Positions 1 through 8,368 of a stretch of DNA of 64,000 bases are shown one piece after another (position 1 is the stretch's first letter; each line of letters opens with the position of its first letter). Position numbers and translations under genes: made by a program. Below the pieces are notes generated by a model that saw only the letters and a list, made by a program, of their open reading frames with translations, was not told the origin of the DNA and did no database searches. The DNA is from Hyphomicrobiales bacterium. Its GTDB lineage: Bacteria > Pseudomonadota > Alphaproteobacteria > Rhizobiales > RI-29. Where the stretch lies: NCBI GenBank assembly GCA_016125495.1, contig WGLQ01000023.1, positions 1 to 64,000 on the forward strand. The letters run 5' to 3'.

Positions 1-141
1 GGCGGTGCGCCGGTGACCTCCGACTGGGCCGAGAAAATCGACGCCGACGGCTATGCCGCCGATGCCGCCCACGCGGTCTCGCTCGCCAAACAGCTCGTCG
101 ACGACCTCGCCGAGGAGATGGACGGCGCGCGAAGAAACTGA
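1..141 (+). CDS. Corrinoid (B12-binding) protein, C-terminal fragment
   Basis: Only the last 46 codons are in the window; the frame is open at base 1 and ends with TGA at 139-141. The residues GGAPVTSDWAEKIDADGYA followed by a helix ending in EEMDGARRN match the C-terminal end of the Rossmann-like cobalamin-binding domain of methyltransferase corrinoid proteins (MtbC/MttC/MtgC type). In that family GGAP plus the glycine-rich loop closes over the B12 nucleotide tail. Such proteins carry methyl groups from a methylamine or betaine to a folate or CoM acceptor, which fits the methyl-transfer flavour of the region to its right. The DXHXXG motif is outside the window, so the exact subclass cannot be read. 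Confidence 0.75.
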   Translation, partial: GGAPVTSDWAEKIDADGYAADAAHAVSLAKQLVDDLAEEMDGARRN

Positions 142-283
142 ATACCCGTTCGGCGTCGCGCACGGCGCGACCGATAATGGAGCACCTCCGACTGGCCGGC
201 ATTGTTTCCTGGGCAATCCGGCCACTTTTTTTCTCTGATCGGGCTCATCGCCCGCCCGGGCCGGAGCGGAGTACGAGACCGCA

Positions 284-1204
284 ATGTCGAGCCTCGGGCA
301 GCGCAGCAGGGAATTCTGGGCGAGCATCGGCATCATCGTTGCCGGTGCCATGTGGGGGCTGTTCTGGATACCCCTGCGCGCGATCTCCGAAATCGGGTTG
401 ACGGACGCCTGGCCGGGCGCCGTCGTGGCGTTGGGCACCATGATCGTCCTGCTGCCCTATGTCATGCTGCGCCGGCACTCCATGCTGCGGCAATGGCGTC
501 AGATCGCGCTTGCCGGAATGGTGACGGTTTCGGCCTTCAGCCTCTATGCCAGCGGCCTCCTGCTCACCGACGTCGTGCGGGGAATTCTTCTCTTCTACAT
601 CACGCCGGTCTGGGGCACGCTGCTCGGCATCCTCTTTCTGGGGGAGCGCCTGACGCTGAGCCGCATCGCCGCCCTCACCTGCGGCCTCGGAGGCCTCGCC
701 GTCATACTCGGCGACACGGGTGGCTGGCCGTGGCCGCGCAACATCGGGGACTGGCTGGCTCTCGCCTCAGGCTTCACCTGGGCTTGTGGCTCGCTGCTGC
801 TTTTCCGCCTCGGCACGATCGGCGTGGCGGGACAGATGCTCGCCTTCGTGACCGGCTCGCTGATCGTCTCGATCGCGACGATCCTGATCCTCGGCGAGAC
901 CTACGGGCCCCGACCGGCACCGGCCGCCCTCGGGTCCGGTCTCCTCTGGGGGATCGCCGCGGCGCTCTACTTCGTGCCGATGCTCTTTCTGACCATCTGG
1001 CCGACCACGGTCGTGCCGCCAGCCCGCATCGGTATCCTGATGATGAGCGACGTCGTCGTCGGCGTGGTGAGCGCCGCACTCCTTTCGGGCGAACCTTTCA
1101 CCATGCGCGAAGCGATCGGCGCGGCGCTCATCATGCTGGCCTCGCTGATCGAAATCCGCTCGCGCCAGCAGATCACACCCCTTTCCCCTGCCGAAGCGAA
1201 ATGA
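284..1204 (+). CDS. EamA/DMT-superfamily transporter
   Basis: A 306-residue polytopic membrane protein of the drug/metabolite transporter superfamily, the usual length for two repeated EamA domains of five helices each. The sequence shows about ten hydrophobic segments, a conserved beginning (GAMWGLFWIPLRAISE) and the typical LGERLTLSRIAAL stretch at the end of the first repeat, with a matching SGEPFTMREAIGAALI in the second. Members export or import amino acids, amines or nucleotide-sugar-like metabolites; the substrate cannot be told from sequence. It starts 142 bases after the corrinoid gene on the same strand. The ATG has only a distant GGAG, so the start is probable rather than certain. 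Confidence 0.85.
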   Translation: MSSLGQRSREFWASIGIIVAGAMWGLFWIPLRAISEIGLTDAWPGAVVALGTMIVLLPYVMLRRHSMLRQWRQIALAGMVTVSAFSLYASGLLLTDVVRGILLFYITPVWGTLLGILFLGERLTLSRIAALTCGLGGLAVILGDTGGWPWPRNIGDWLALASGFTWACGSLLLFRLGTIGVAGQMLAFVTGSLIVSIATILILGETYGPRPAPAALGSGLLWGIAAALYFVPMLFLTIWPTTVVPPARIGILMMSDVVVGVVSAALLSGEPFTMREAIGAALIMLASLIEIRSRQQITPLSPAEAK

Positions 1205-1350
1205 GCCCGCGCCTGTCATCGACCATTACAGACCAACCCTTTTGGGTGGGGTATGAATATATTGACTTTGGAAATCGTGCATGCACTCGCTTACCGGCAT
1301 TCGGATCAGTCGTCCGATTGAACGCAATGGGATCGATGGAAGAAAGGGAA

Positions 1351-1488
1351 ATGCGCAAGCTCGCGACGGGCCGTGCCATCCGCCGGGCCGTACTCGCAGC
1401 AACTCTTCTGGCCAGCCTCACATATATTGGTTCCGCCCTTGCCGCGCCACTCGCCGGCGCCGACGCCGGAGTGCAGGTCGACCACTGA
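1351..1488 (+). CDS. Small ORF with signal peptide (45 aa), possible gene remnant
   Basis: A 45-residue ORF preceded immediately by AAAGGGAA. It begins with a basic region (MRKLATGRAIRR), continues with a hydrophobic core (AVLAATLLASLTYIGSA) and has a signal-peptidase-like LAA/A junction, leaving about 15 mature residues. This looks like an exported leader. It may be the left-over 5' end of a deleted periplasmic binding protein, or a genuine micropeptide. It lies 37 bases upstream of the molybdopterin oxidoreductase on the same strand and is in frame with a long non-coding frame. No family is recognised. Confidence 0.4.
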   Translation: MRKLATGRAIRRAVLAATLLASLTYIGSALAAPLAGADAGVQVDH

Positions 1489-1525
1489 CAATCAACGGGA
1501 AAGACAAGCAACGGGAGAGAACGCA

Positions 1526-3664
1526 ATGACCGCCCACGACAAGTCGCTCGCTGAACGGATCGCGGAAATCAAAGGCGCAACGGTCGTCAAGAGCTTCTGC
1601 TACACGTGCCCCTGGCAGTGCCCGACAGAGGTCTATGTCCGCGACGGGCGCATCGTCTATCACAAGGGCAACGAGGCCGCCCCGAACAACATCGGCACGC
1701 GCTGCGCCAAGGGCATGGCGAGCTGGTGGGTGACGCAGGACCCCGACCGCCTCAAGTTCCCGATGCTGCGCACCAGCCCCAAGGGCAGCGCGCCGCAGTT
1801 CAAGCGCATCTCGTGGGACGAAGCCTACAAATTCATCGCCGGCAAGCTGAAGGCGATCCGTGAGGCGCACGGTCCGGAGGCCGTCGCCTACATGACGCAC
1901 CACGATCCGAATTCCGGCTTCATGACGGCGCTTCTGTGCGATCTCTACGGTACGCCGAACGTCTCCGTCGGGCATGCCATGGGCTGCGAGGGTGACCGCC
2001 GGCACGCCTGCCTCACGACCTTCGGACACATCTTCCCGATGCACGATTTCGGTCCCTCGAAATACGTGATGATCTGGGGCATGAACAACCTCGGCGCCAA
2101 CCAGGGCCTATCGGAAAGCCGTGCACTGCTGCAGGCCAAGAAGAAGGGCGCCCGCCTCGTGGTGGTCGATCCCGCCTTCACGGAAACCGCGCAGAAGGCG
2201 GACGAATGGGTGCCCATCCGCCCGGGCACCGACGCCGCCCTCGCCCTTGCGATGGCCCACGTGATCGTCAGCGAAAATCTCCATGACAAGCCGTTCGTCG
2301 ACAAATATTGCGAAGGCTTCGGAGGCTATCGCGACCATCTCCTCGCCAAGGGTTACACCCCCGCCTGGGCGGCCGAGATCACCGGCATTCCCGCCGAGAC
2401 CATCGCGCGCCTCGCCCGCGAGTTCGCCGGCACCAAACCGGCGATCGCCTGCACCTTCAAGGGCGCCGGCTACTACACCAACGGCAACGACGGCTCGCGC
2501 GCGATATTCCTCCTCGACGCGATCACCGGACAGGTCGACAATCCCGGCAACATCCACCTCAAGGATTGGGCGCCGATCGGCCCCGCCGTCGCCATTCCCG
2601 AGGAGGCCAAGACGAAGCCGTCGAAGCCGCCGCTGGCGCACGCCATGGGATATCCGCTCGCGCCGCTCACCGGATATCCCGTCTATCCGGAAATCCCGAA
2701 CACGCGCCTGCCCGAAGCCATCCTCGAGGGCAAGCCCTATCCGATCCGCGGCGTTTTCGTCCACGCTTCGAACCCGATCATGAGCGATCCGAACCGCGAG
2801 CGCATGCAAGCCGCTTTCCGTGGCCTCGATCTCGCCGTCGCCATGGAACTCTACATGTCCGAGACAGCCGAGGAGTGTGACATCGTGCTCCCGGAAACCT
2901 CCTTCTACGAGCACGCCGAAATTCGCCAGGGCATGTGGATGGGCGCCGAAGCGATCCTCTGCCAACCAGCCGTCGAGCGCGTCGGGGAAGCAAAGCCGAC
3001 TTACGAGATCGTCCAGGGCATCGCACGGGAGATGGGCTGGGGCGAGCACTTCACATACGAGACCTGGGAGGACTGGGCGCGCCCGATGGTCGCCGGCCTT
3101 CCGATCACTCTGGAGGAGTTGAAGGAGCGCGGCTTCTGGGCCGGCGACATCCGCTACGGGCGCTACAAGGAAGGTTTGCCGACCCCCTCGGGCAAGATCG
3201 AGATCCGATCCGGCGCCTATGAGAGCTGCGGCCTCAATCCTTACCCCGAATGGCGCGAGCGCAGCGTGGTGCCGGACGAGGATTACCCTCTCCAGCTGAC
3301 CCACTCCAAGCTCTCCATGCACTGCAACATCGTCACCCAGAACAACCCCTATCTCATGGAGATTTGCGGCGAGAACTGGGTGGAGATCAATTCGCAGGAT
3401 GCCGCCCGCTTCGGCATCTCGGACGGCCAGTTGGTCTGGCTCGAGAGCCCGAAGGACAAGATCAGGATCACGGCCAAGGTCGTCGAAGGCGTCGTGCCGG
3501 GCTGCGTTTCCGTCCGCCACGGCCACGGGTTCGGTCATTGGGCCATGGGCGCGGTCGCGAAAGGCAAGGGCGCCCACTCGAACAATCTGATGGATTCTCA
3601 CCAGAACCCGGTGACGGGAACGAACTCCTACAACGAGTGCAAGGTGCGCGTCAGGCGGGCCTGA
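1526..3664 (+). CDS. Molybdopterin-dependent oxidoreductase, DMSO-reductase superfamily
   Basis: The 712-residue protein starts at the ATG preceded by GGGAGAGAACGCA. An N-terminal 4Fe-4S motif is complete: C25, C28, C32 and C60 in CYTCPWQC...RCAKG. The bis-MGD folds follow, with a C-terminal dinucleotide-binding domain (LTHSKLSMHCNIVTQNNP, NEC at the end). C154 in GHAMGCEGDRR sits where family members carry the Mo ligand, which points to the cysteine-liganded branch (polysulfide/thiosulfate reductase, acetylene hydratase relatives). There is no twin-arginine leader, so it should be cytoplasmic, and no iron-sulfur or membrane-anchor partner gene is adjacent. The substrate is unknown. Confidence 0.85.
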   Translation: MTAHDKSLAERIAEIKGATVVKSFCYTCPWQCPTEVYVRDGRIVYHKGNEAAPNNIGTRCAKGMASWWVTQDPDRLKFPMLRTSPKGSAPQFKRISWDEAYKFIAGKLKAIREAHGPEAVAYMTHHDPNSGFMTALLCDLYGTPNVSVGHAMGCEGDRRHACLTTFGHIFPMHDFGPSKYVMIWGMNNLGANQGLSESRALLQAKKKGARLVVVDPAFTETAQKADEWVPIRPGTDAALALAMAHVIVSENLHDKPFVDKYCEGFGGYRDHLLAKGYTPAWAAEITGIPAETIARLAREFAGTKPAIACTFKGAGYYTNGNDGSRAIFLLDAITGQVDNPGNIHLKDWAPIGPAVAIPEEAKTKPSKPPLAHAMGYPLAPLTGYPVYPEIPNTRLPEAILEGKPYPIRGVFVHASNPIMSDPNRERMQAAFRGLDLAVAMELYMSETAEECDIVLPETSFYEHAEIRQGMWMGAEAILCQPAVERVGEAKPTYEIVQGIAREMGWGEHFTYETWEDWARPMVAGLPITLEELKERGFWAGDIRYGRYKEGLPTPSGKIEIRSGAYESCGLNPYPEWRERSVVPDEDYPLQLTHSKLSMHCNIVTQNNPYLMEICGENWVEINSQDAARFGISDGQLVWLESPKDKIRITAKVVEGVVPGCVSVRHGHGFGHWAMGAVAKGKGAHSNNLMDSHQNPVTGTNSYNECKVRVRRA

Positions 3665-4079
3665 AGACCAGAGGGATTGAACTCCCGGTCTGATCGCGCG
3701 ACCTCGGCGTCCTTGTCCGAGATCGCGCGAGCCCAGCCCCCGCTCGGCGCGACAGGCTCCGTGCCCATTCGACAGACCACGTGCCGACGTGCCGGGGATG
3801 GACAGAACCGAAATGCGAATGGAGAGAGAGCCGGGGCGGAGAACCCCGTCCGGCATCACGCCATCATGCAGCCGACATCGGCGCCTTTCCCGACGGACAA
3901 TCGGCGCTGAACCTGGCTGCGACCCGGATAGCCCACGTCGCCGGCAGCGAATGGTCGACCAGGAGGTATCTGTCGATGGACCTCTTGAAGGATCACCAAT
4001 CCACCAACGCCACCGCCTGAGCCCGGGCCGGACGCCGATCAGCCAATTCCAAAGTGCGAAAAATTCTGAACACTACCTC
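3665..4079. other. Intergenic region, no gene seen
   Basis: About 415 bases between convergent genes. Open frames here are short and continue as antisense shadows of the gene to the right. A GATCGCGCGA word occurs twice near the left end (about 3692 and 3721) around a CTCGG/CCGAG inverted pair, but there is no T-tract, so a terminator cannot be called with confidence. Confidence 0.5.
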
Positions 4080-5126
4080 TCAAGCACGTTCCTCGAGCGC
4101 TGCGATCGCAATACCCGCCTCGCCACGCACAGAGTAGAGGAGCCAGATCCGGCCGTCCTCCTCGAATATCGCAGGGTCACGGAGCTGGTTGGCGTCGTCC
4201 ATCATGGCGCCGCGAAAGGATGGTGCGCGAGGCAGTCGCGCGCCTTCCCACTCCATCGCAGGTCTCAGTACCTCGTGCGGTCCCGTTGCCCGCCAGTCGT
4301 GCCAATCTCCGGCCAGATCAACCGTCGAGCAGAGAATGCGCTCCGGCGCGTCGCCGACCTTCGTCCAGAACACGTGCAACCGGTCGCCCCGATGCAGGAG
4401 AGCTGCATGTCGCTGCAAAGGCTCGTCGAAGAGGTCGGGCCCGCGTTCGAAACCACCGAGGCCGTCAGCGGAGCGAAAGATGATGCCGGGCATGACGAGG
4501 GCATAGTGGAAGCCGCCGTGCCGGAAGACGCGGAAATAAGAGGGACCGAGCACGTCCGGCCGCGCCTTGAAGGTCAGACCATCATGCGAGAGTGCAACTC
4601 GAGTGACCTGACGGCCGTAGCTTTCGAGCCCATGGTAATACATGCGGATGCAGCCTGCGGCGTGGTCCACGTGCACGTCGGGCGAGGCGATGTGAGGAAG
4701 CGTCGCATCGTCGATAGGATCAGGAACACCGGGCGTGCCTGGCGGCGCGATGCCTTCCCACTGCTGCACATCTGAGTGAACAGCGGGATCGGCAGGCGGG
4801 ATTGCGGCGTCGGTCAGGAAGCCCGAATCCGAGAGTTCCAGGACCCCCGGCCGGTGGATGGACCACGGCCCTTCCAACGCATCGGCGAAGGCGAGGCGGA
4901 TGTAGCTGCCCTTGTGATGGGCAAAGTAGAGGTAGTACCGGCCCAGCGGATCGCGCACCCAGTCGGGTACGCGGATCAGGGAGGGCCCCTGGATATTGCC
5001 GCCCATCCGCTCGTCCATACCCGGACGGATGATGGGGTTGCCGACGAGGCGGCTCGCGGTGAACAAGCTCCGTCCTCCTTGCAGCTTCGTGCACGCCTCC
5101 ACCGATGGAGGACCATGATCGGTCAT
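4080..5126 (-). CDS. Five-bladed beta-propeller protein, GH43/GH32-like
   Basis: 348 residues with the repeated blade pattern of glycosidase-type beta-propellers: RDPLGRYYLYFAHHKG near residue 60, SPDVHVDHAAGCIRMYYHG near 150, then IIFRSADG, and RDPAIFEEDGRIWLLYSV near the end. The N-terminal GNPIIRPGMDE and the RDP/DPAIF motifs resemble GH43/GH117 families, but I cannot place the acidic catalytic residues securely. No signal peptide is seen. It is the last gene of the five-gene minus-strand operon, and its ATG overlaps the stop of the DmdA-like gene by four bases, implying translational coupling. A glycosidase-like protein next to demethylase genes is unusual, and it may act on a small methoxy or glycosyl compound. 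Confidence 0.7.
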   Translation of the reverse strand: MTDHGPPSVEACTKLQGGRSLFTASRLVGNPIIRPGMDERMGGNIQGPSLIRVPDWVRDPLGRYYLYFAHHKGSYIRLAFADALEGPWSIHRPGVLELSDSGFLTDAAIPPADPAVHSDVQQWEGIAPPGTPGVPDPIDDATLPHIASPDVHVDHAAGCIRMYYHGLESYGRQVTRVALSHDGLTFKARPDVLGPSYFRVFRHGGFHYALVMPGIIFRSADGLGGFERGPDLFDEPLQRHAALLHRGDRLHVFWTKVGDAPERILCSTVDLAGDWHDWRATGPHEVLRPAMEWEGARLPRAPSFRGAMMDDANQLRDPAIFEEDGRIWLLYSVRGEAGIAIAALEERA

Positions 5127-6238
5127 TCGAACGGTAAAGCGGATACGACCCCATCCCTGCGCACGCCGTCAATGCTCTCGATGGTCACGCGCGTGCCAGG
5201 AGCCCAGGCGCCTTTCTCGATCATCGAGAGCCCGACGTTGCGCTGCAGCCGCGGCGACCAGCCAGCCGATGTGATCCGGCCGACCTCGGTCGCACCCACG
5301 AGGACCGGCCAGGGCTTGCCGCAGGGCGGGCAGGGACCACCGTCGAACAGGACGCCTCGGATCTGCCTTTCGATGCCGCGCCTTGCGATCGCCTCGAGCG
5401 CCTCGCGCCCGATGTAGTCGATCGAGCCGTCGAGCGTGCAATACCGCGCCATGCCGCATTCGAGCGGGTTGTTCGCGCGCGTGAACTCGTTGCCGTAGGA
5501 GAGGAGGCCGGCCTCGATCCGGTCGGGCAGATTGGGGCAACCGGGCGTCATCTCGAAGCGCCGGCCGGCTTGCCAGATCGTATCCCAGAGCAGGGGGCCG
5601 AGGGCGCTGTCGTCGAGGAAGATCTCGAAACCGCCGGGCCGCGAGTAGCCCGTGCGCGCGACGAGTTGGCGCGTTCCGCGAAAGTCCACATGGCCGAAGC
5701 GGAAGTAGCGGATCTGGCGAACATGCTCGCCAAAGATGCTGGCCATGAGGTCCTCGGCCTTGGGTCCCTGCACGGCAAGCGGCGAGACATCCGGCTCGTC
5801 GACCGAGACGTCGAGGCGGGCGCCGATGGCAAGACCCTTTGCCCAGAGCAACACGTCGGAATCGGCGATCGAAAGCCAGAAGCGATCCTCGGCGAGCTTC
5901 AAGAGAACGGGGTCGTTGACCATCCCGGCCGTCTCATCGATGAGCGGCACATAGAGGCACTGCCCGATCCTGGCGCGCCGCAGATCACGCGGTGTCATCC
6001 ACTGCACGAGGCGGGCGGCATCCGGCCCGGTGATCTCGACCTGACGCTGGCAGGAGACGTCCCAGATCTGCACGTGCTCGCGCAGGTGCAGGAAATCCTC
6101 CTCGACCGTCGGCCCGAAAGCCTTGGGCAGCAGCATGTGGTTGACGACCGAGAAGCCGCGCACGCCGTGCTGCTCGACCTTGTCGGTGTAGGGCGTGCGG
6201 CGGATGCGCCGCGACATGTTGAGGCCGGAGGTGGACAT
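5123..6238 (-). CDS. DmdA/GcvT-like folate-dependent demethylase
   Basis: 371 residues of the aminomethyltransferase (GcvT) fold. The opening SRRIRRTPYTDKVEQHGV, then VVNHMLLPKAF and LREHVQIWDVSCQRQVEITGP, is typical of the branch annotated as dimethylsulfoniopropionate demethylase DmdA, which moves a methyl group to tetrahydrofolate. The C-terminal barrel (GKPWPVLVGATEVGRITSAGWSP) is complete. The DmdA branch contains many proteins that do not act on DMSP, so the substrate is open. Here the operon partners are a 2-hydroxy-acid oxidase and a ThDP enzyme, not acyl-CoA genes of the DMSP route. The gene follows the HIUase-like gene by 24 bases and overlaps the next gene by four. Confidence 0.75.
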   Translation of the reverse strand: MSTSGLNMSRRIRRTPYTDKVEQHGVRGFSVVNHMLLPKAFGPTVEEDFLHLREHVQIWDVSCQRQVEITGPDAARLVQWMTPRDLRRARIGQCLYVPLIDETAGMVNDPVLLKLAEDRFWLSIADSDVLLWAKGLAIGARLDVSVDEPDVSPLAVQGPKAEDLMASIFGEHVRQIRYFRFGHVDFRGTRQLVARTGYSRPGGFEIFLDDSALGPLLWDTIWQAGRRFEMTPGCPNLPDRIEAGLLSYGNEFTRANNPLECGMARYCTLDGSIDYIGREALEAIARRGIERQIRGVLFDGGPCPPCGKPWPVLVGATEVGRITSAGWSPRLQRNVGLSMIEKGAWAPGTRVTIESIDGVRRDGVVSALPFE

Positions 6239-6262
6239 GGTGCCGCGTTGTCCTTCGAGGGC

Positions 6263-6613
6263 TCAGCTCGACCACCAGGCCGAGCAGCTGTTGGGGGAGA
6301 GAATGATCGGGAGGTGATAATGACAGGCGGGATCGGGCATGACGAAGCGGAGCACGATCTCGCGCATGATGCGGTGGCCGGGCACCTGGCGATGATCGAA
6401 GTAGCGGCCTGATGCAAAGACCAGTTCGTAGGTCGAGGACTCGTGCCCGGATGGAATCTCGACCTCGACCGAGAGCCGGCCACCGGCATCGGTTTCGCGC
6501 TCGAACAAAGCTGTCCGCGCTCCCGATGAATCGAGCCTGAAGAGCCGGACACCGACACCGCCGGCATGCGTGCCGTTGCTGCCGTCGAGGGTGTGAGTGG
6601 TGAGCGTCGCCAT
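6263..6613 (-). CDS. Transthyretin-like protein / 5-hydroxyisourate hydrolase homologue
   Basis: 116 residues, the normal length for the HIUase/transthyretin-related family, with a clear AGGAGG before ATG. Family residues are visible: TTHTLDG with H7, AGGR with R46, and HYHLPIILSP near 97-106. The diagnostic C-terminal YRGS is replaced by WWSS, so the final serine is kept but the tyrosine, arginine and glycine are not. HIUases normally act in uric-acid breakdown beside other purine genes; none are here. It lies between a ThDP enzyme (10-base gap) and a DmdA-like gene, so a recruited hydrolase for another cyclic substrate is possible. Confidence 0.75.
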   Translation of the reverse strand: MATLTTHTLDGSNGTHAGGVGVRLFRLDSSGARTALFERETDAGGRLSVEVEIPSGHESSTYELVFASGRYFDHRQVPGHRIMREIVLRFVMPDPACHYHLPIILSPNSCSAWWSS

Positions 6614-6622
6614 CGCCGCCTC

Positions 6623-8368
6623 CTATTCGATCGAAGCCTTGTCGCGCTTGCTGGTCGTCGCCAGTACGATCGGGCTGATGACGCCCTTGGCCTTCACATT
6701 GACGCAGGCCGTCTTGCCACTCGCCATGGCGCGCGCGAGCGCGGGTGCCAGTTCCTCGCGTCGCTCGACGAGTTCACCGTGGCCACCGAGGCCCTCGAAC
6801 ATCTTGTGGAACGGGATGTCGCGGAAGTCGGTCGCAAAGTGCTTACCGCTCGCGAACAGCCGCTCCTGCTGCTGCGAAATGCAATCGAGCCCGCCATTGT
6901 TGTCGATCACGACGGTGATCGGCAGGTCCTCCTGGAATGCCGCCTCGATCGAGAGGCCGCCCGAAAGGAAGGCACCGTCTCCGCTGATGAGCACGACATT
7001 CGCGTCTCGATGCGTGTTCTTTGCCGCGAGCGCGAGCGAGACGCCGACGCCGAGCAGGCTGAAACTGCCGGGATGCAGGATGCCGGCGAGCCGTTGGCCC
7101 CGCGCGCCCGCGAGGTTGACCGCGATCTCGGACCAGAAATGCGTGTTGCCGCCGTCGAAGACGAGCCAGTCGCTCGCGCCCATGGCGGCCTGCACGTCGA
7201 GGGAGAGCTGCAGGGGATGAATTTTTCCGCCGGTCCGCGCCGCTTCGTCGGTGTCGCGCTTCAAGTCGGCGAGCGTCTCATCCACCCACGTGTCGCGCCA
7301 GGCACGGTTCGTCTCGATCCAGGAGCGGGGCAGCGTCCAGGCGCCCGCCGCCGCAAGACCCATCAGGGCATCGAGAAAAGCTCCCGGGTCGGAAAGCAGG
7401 ACATGGTCGGCTGCCCGGTTCATCTCCAGCTCCTCGTGCGAGCCATTGACGCAGACGAGCTCGGTCGAGGCGGGGAAAAGCGGTGGATTGCCGAAGCTCA
7501 TCTGATTGTCCAGCCGCCCGCCGACCATGATCGCAACGTCGGCAATCTCGAGCGCCTGCCTGGATGGCTGGTACTGGTGGATGTCGGCGAGGCCCATGTA
7601 GGCGTCACTCTCCTCACCGAGCAGCTTTTGATGATAGGGCACGTTGAAGACGGGGATGCCGAGCAGGCGACCGGCCGCCTCGAGCTTGGCTTCGGCGCCC
7701 GACCACCAGACCCCATGCCCACCGATCAGGATCGGTCGCCGAGCCGCGGCGATCCGCTCCAGCAGTGGTGCCAGCACCGCCGGATCGGGCCAAGCCCGCG
7801 GCGGCGGTGATGCGCGGCGGATGAACGGACGTTCCTCGCGCCCCGCATCCTCGTCGTAGGAGGAAAACATGATGTCGACCGGCACGCTCAGATGCACAGG
7901 TCCCGGATAGCCGCTGGTTGCGATCTTCCAGGCCCGGTCGACGAACTCCCCGATCCGCTCGCCATCTGTGACACTGCTGCTGTGCTTGGTGAGGGGGTTG
8001 GCGATCGAAACGTCGTCGATCTCCTTGAAGCCGCCGGCACCGCGCCGCTTCAGGGTGCTCGATCCGGTGATGAAGATGACGGGCGAGCGCTCGCCCCAGG
8101 CTTCCATCATGGCGGGCACGGCATTGGCGAAACCCTCCGGTCCGACGAGGCAGACGGCGGGCTTGCGCGTAATGCGCGTGTGGGCGTCGGCCAAGTGCCC
8201 CGCGACCTGCTCGTGCGGGCAGTTGATCACCCGCATCTGACATTCCATGAAGCCCTCCAGCGCGGGATTGCAGAAGCCGCCCGCCAGCGTGAAGACGTGC
8301 TCGACGCCCTTCTCCTGGAGGGCGCGGGCGAGCAGATGGCCGCCACGGATTCGTCGCTTGCCGGTCAT
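6623..8368 (-). CDS. Thiamine-diphosphate-dependent enzyme, acetolactate-synthase-like
   Basis: A 581-residue protein with the three-domain layout of the acetolactate synthase/benzoylformate decarboxylase superfamily. The N-terminal Pyr domain carries the cofactor-activating glutamate E53 in CPHEQVAGHLADAH. A central Rossmann-like domain follows (RPILIGGHGVWWSG). The C-terminal PP domain has GDG at 463-465 and NN at 490-491, the metal-diphosphate motif. The chosen ATG has GGAGG upstream and overlaps the stop of the preceding oxidase gene by four bases. Paired with a 2-hydroxy-acid oxidase, it could decarboxylate or carboligate the resulting 2-oxo acid. Whether it makes acetolactate cannot be said; no small regulatory subunit is present. 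Confidence 0.85.
   Translation of the reverse strand: MTGKRRIRGGHLLARALQEKGVEHVFTLAGGFCNPALEGFMECQMRVINCPHEQVAGHLADAHTRITRKPAVCLVGPEGFANAVPAMMEAWGERSPVIFITGSSTLKRRGAGGFKEIDDVSIANPLTKHSSSVTDGERIGEFVDRAWKIATSGYPGPVHLSVPVDIMFSSYDEDAGREERPFIRRASPPPRAWPDPAVLAPLLERIAAARRPILIGGHGVWWSGAEAKLEAAGRLLGIPVFNVPYHQKLLGEESDAYMGLADIHQYQPSRQALEIADVAIMVGGRLDNQMSFGNPPLFPASTELVCVNGSHEELEMNRAADHVLLSDPGAFLDALMGLAAAGAWTLPRSWIETNRAWRDTWVDETLADLKRDTDEAARTGGKIHPLQLSLDVQAAMGASDWLVFDGGNTHFWSEIAVNLAGARGQRLAGILHPGSFSLLGVGVSLALAAKNTHRDANVVLISGDGAFLSGGLSIEAAFQEDLPITVVIDNNGGLDCISQQQERLFASGKHFATDFRDIPFHKMFEGLGGHGELVERREELAPALARAMASGKTACVNVKAKGVISPIVLATTSKRDKASIE

Noticed and set aside
5123-6238. A functional DMSP demethylation pathway
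   Set aside because: Only the DmdA-like protein is present; the acyl-CoA genes of that route are absent and the family is broader than DMSP.
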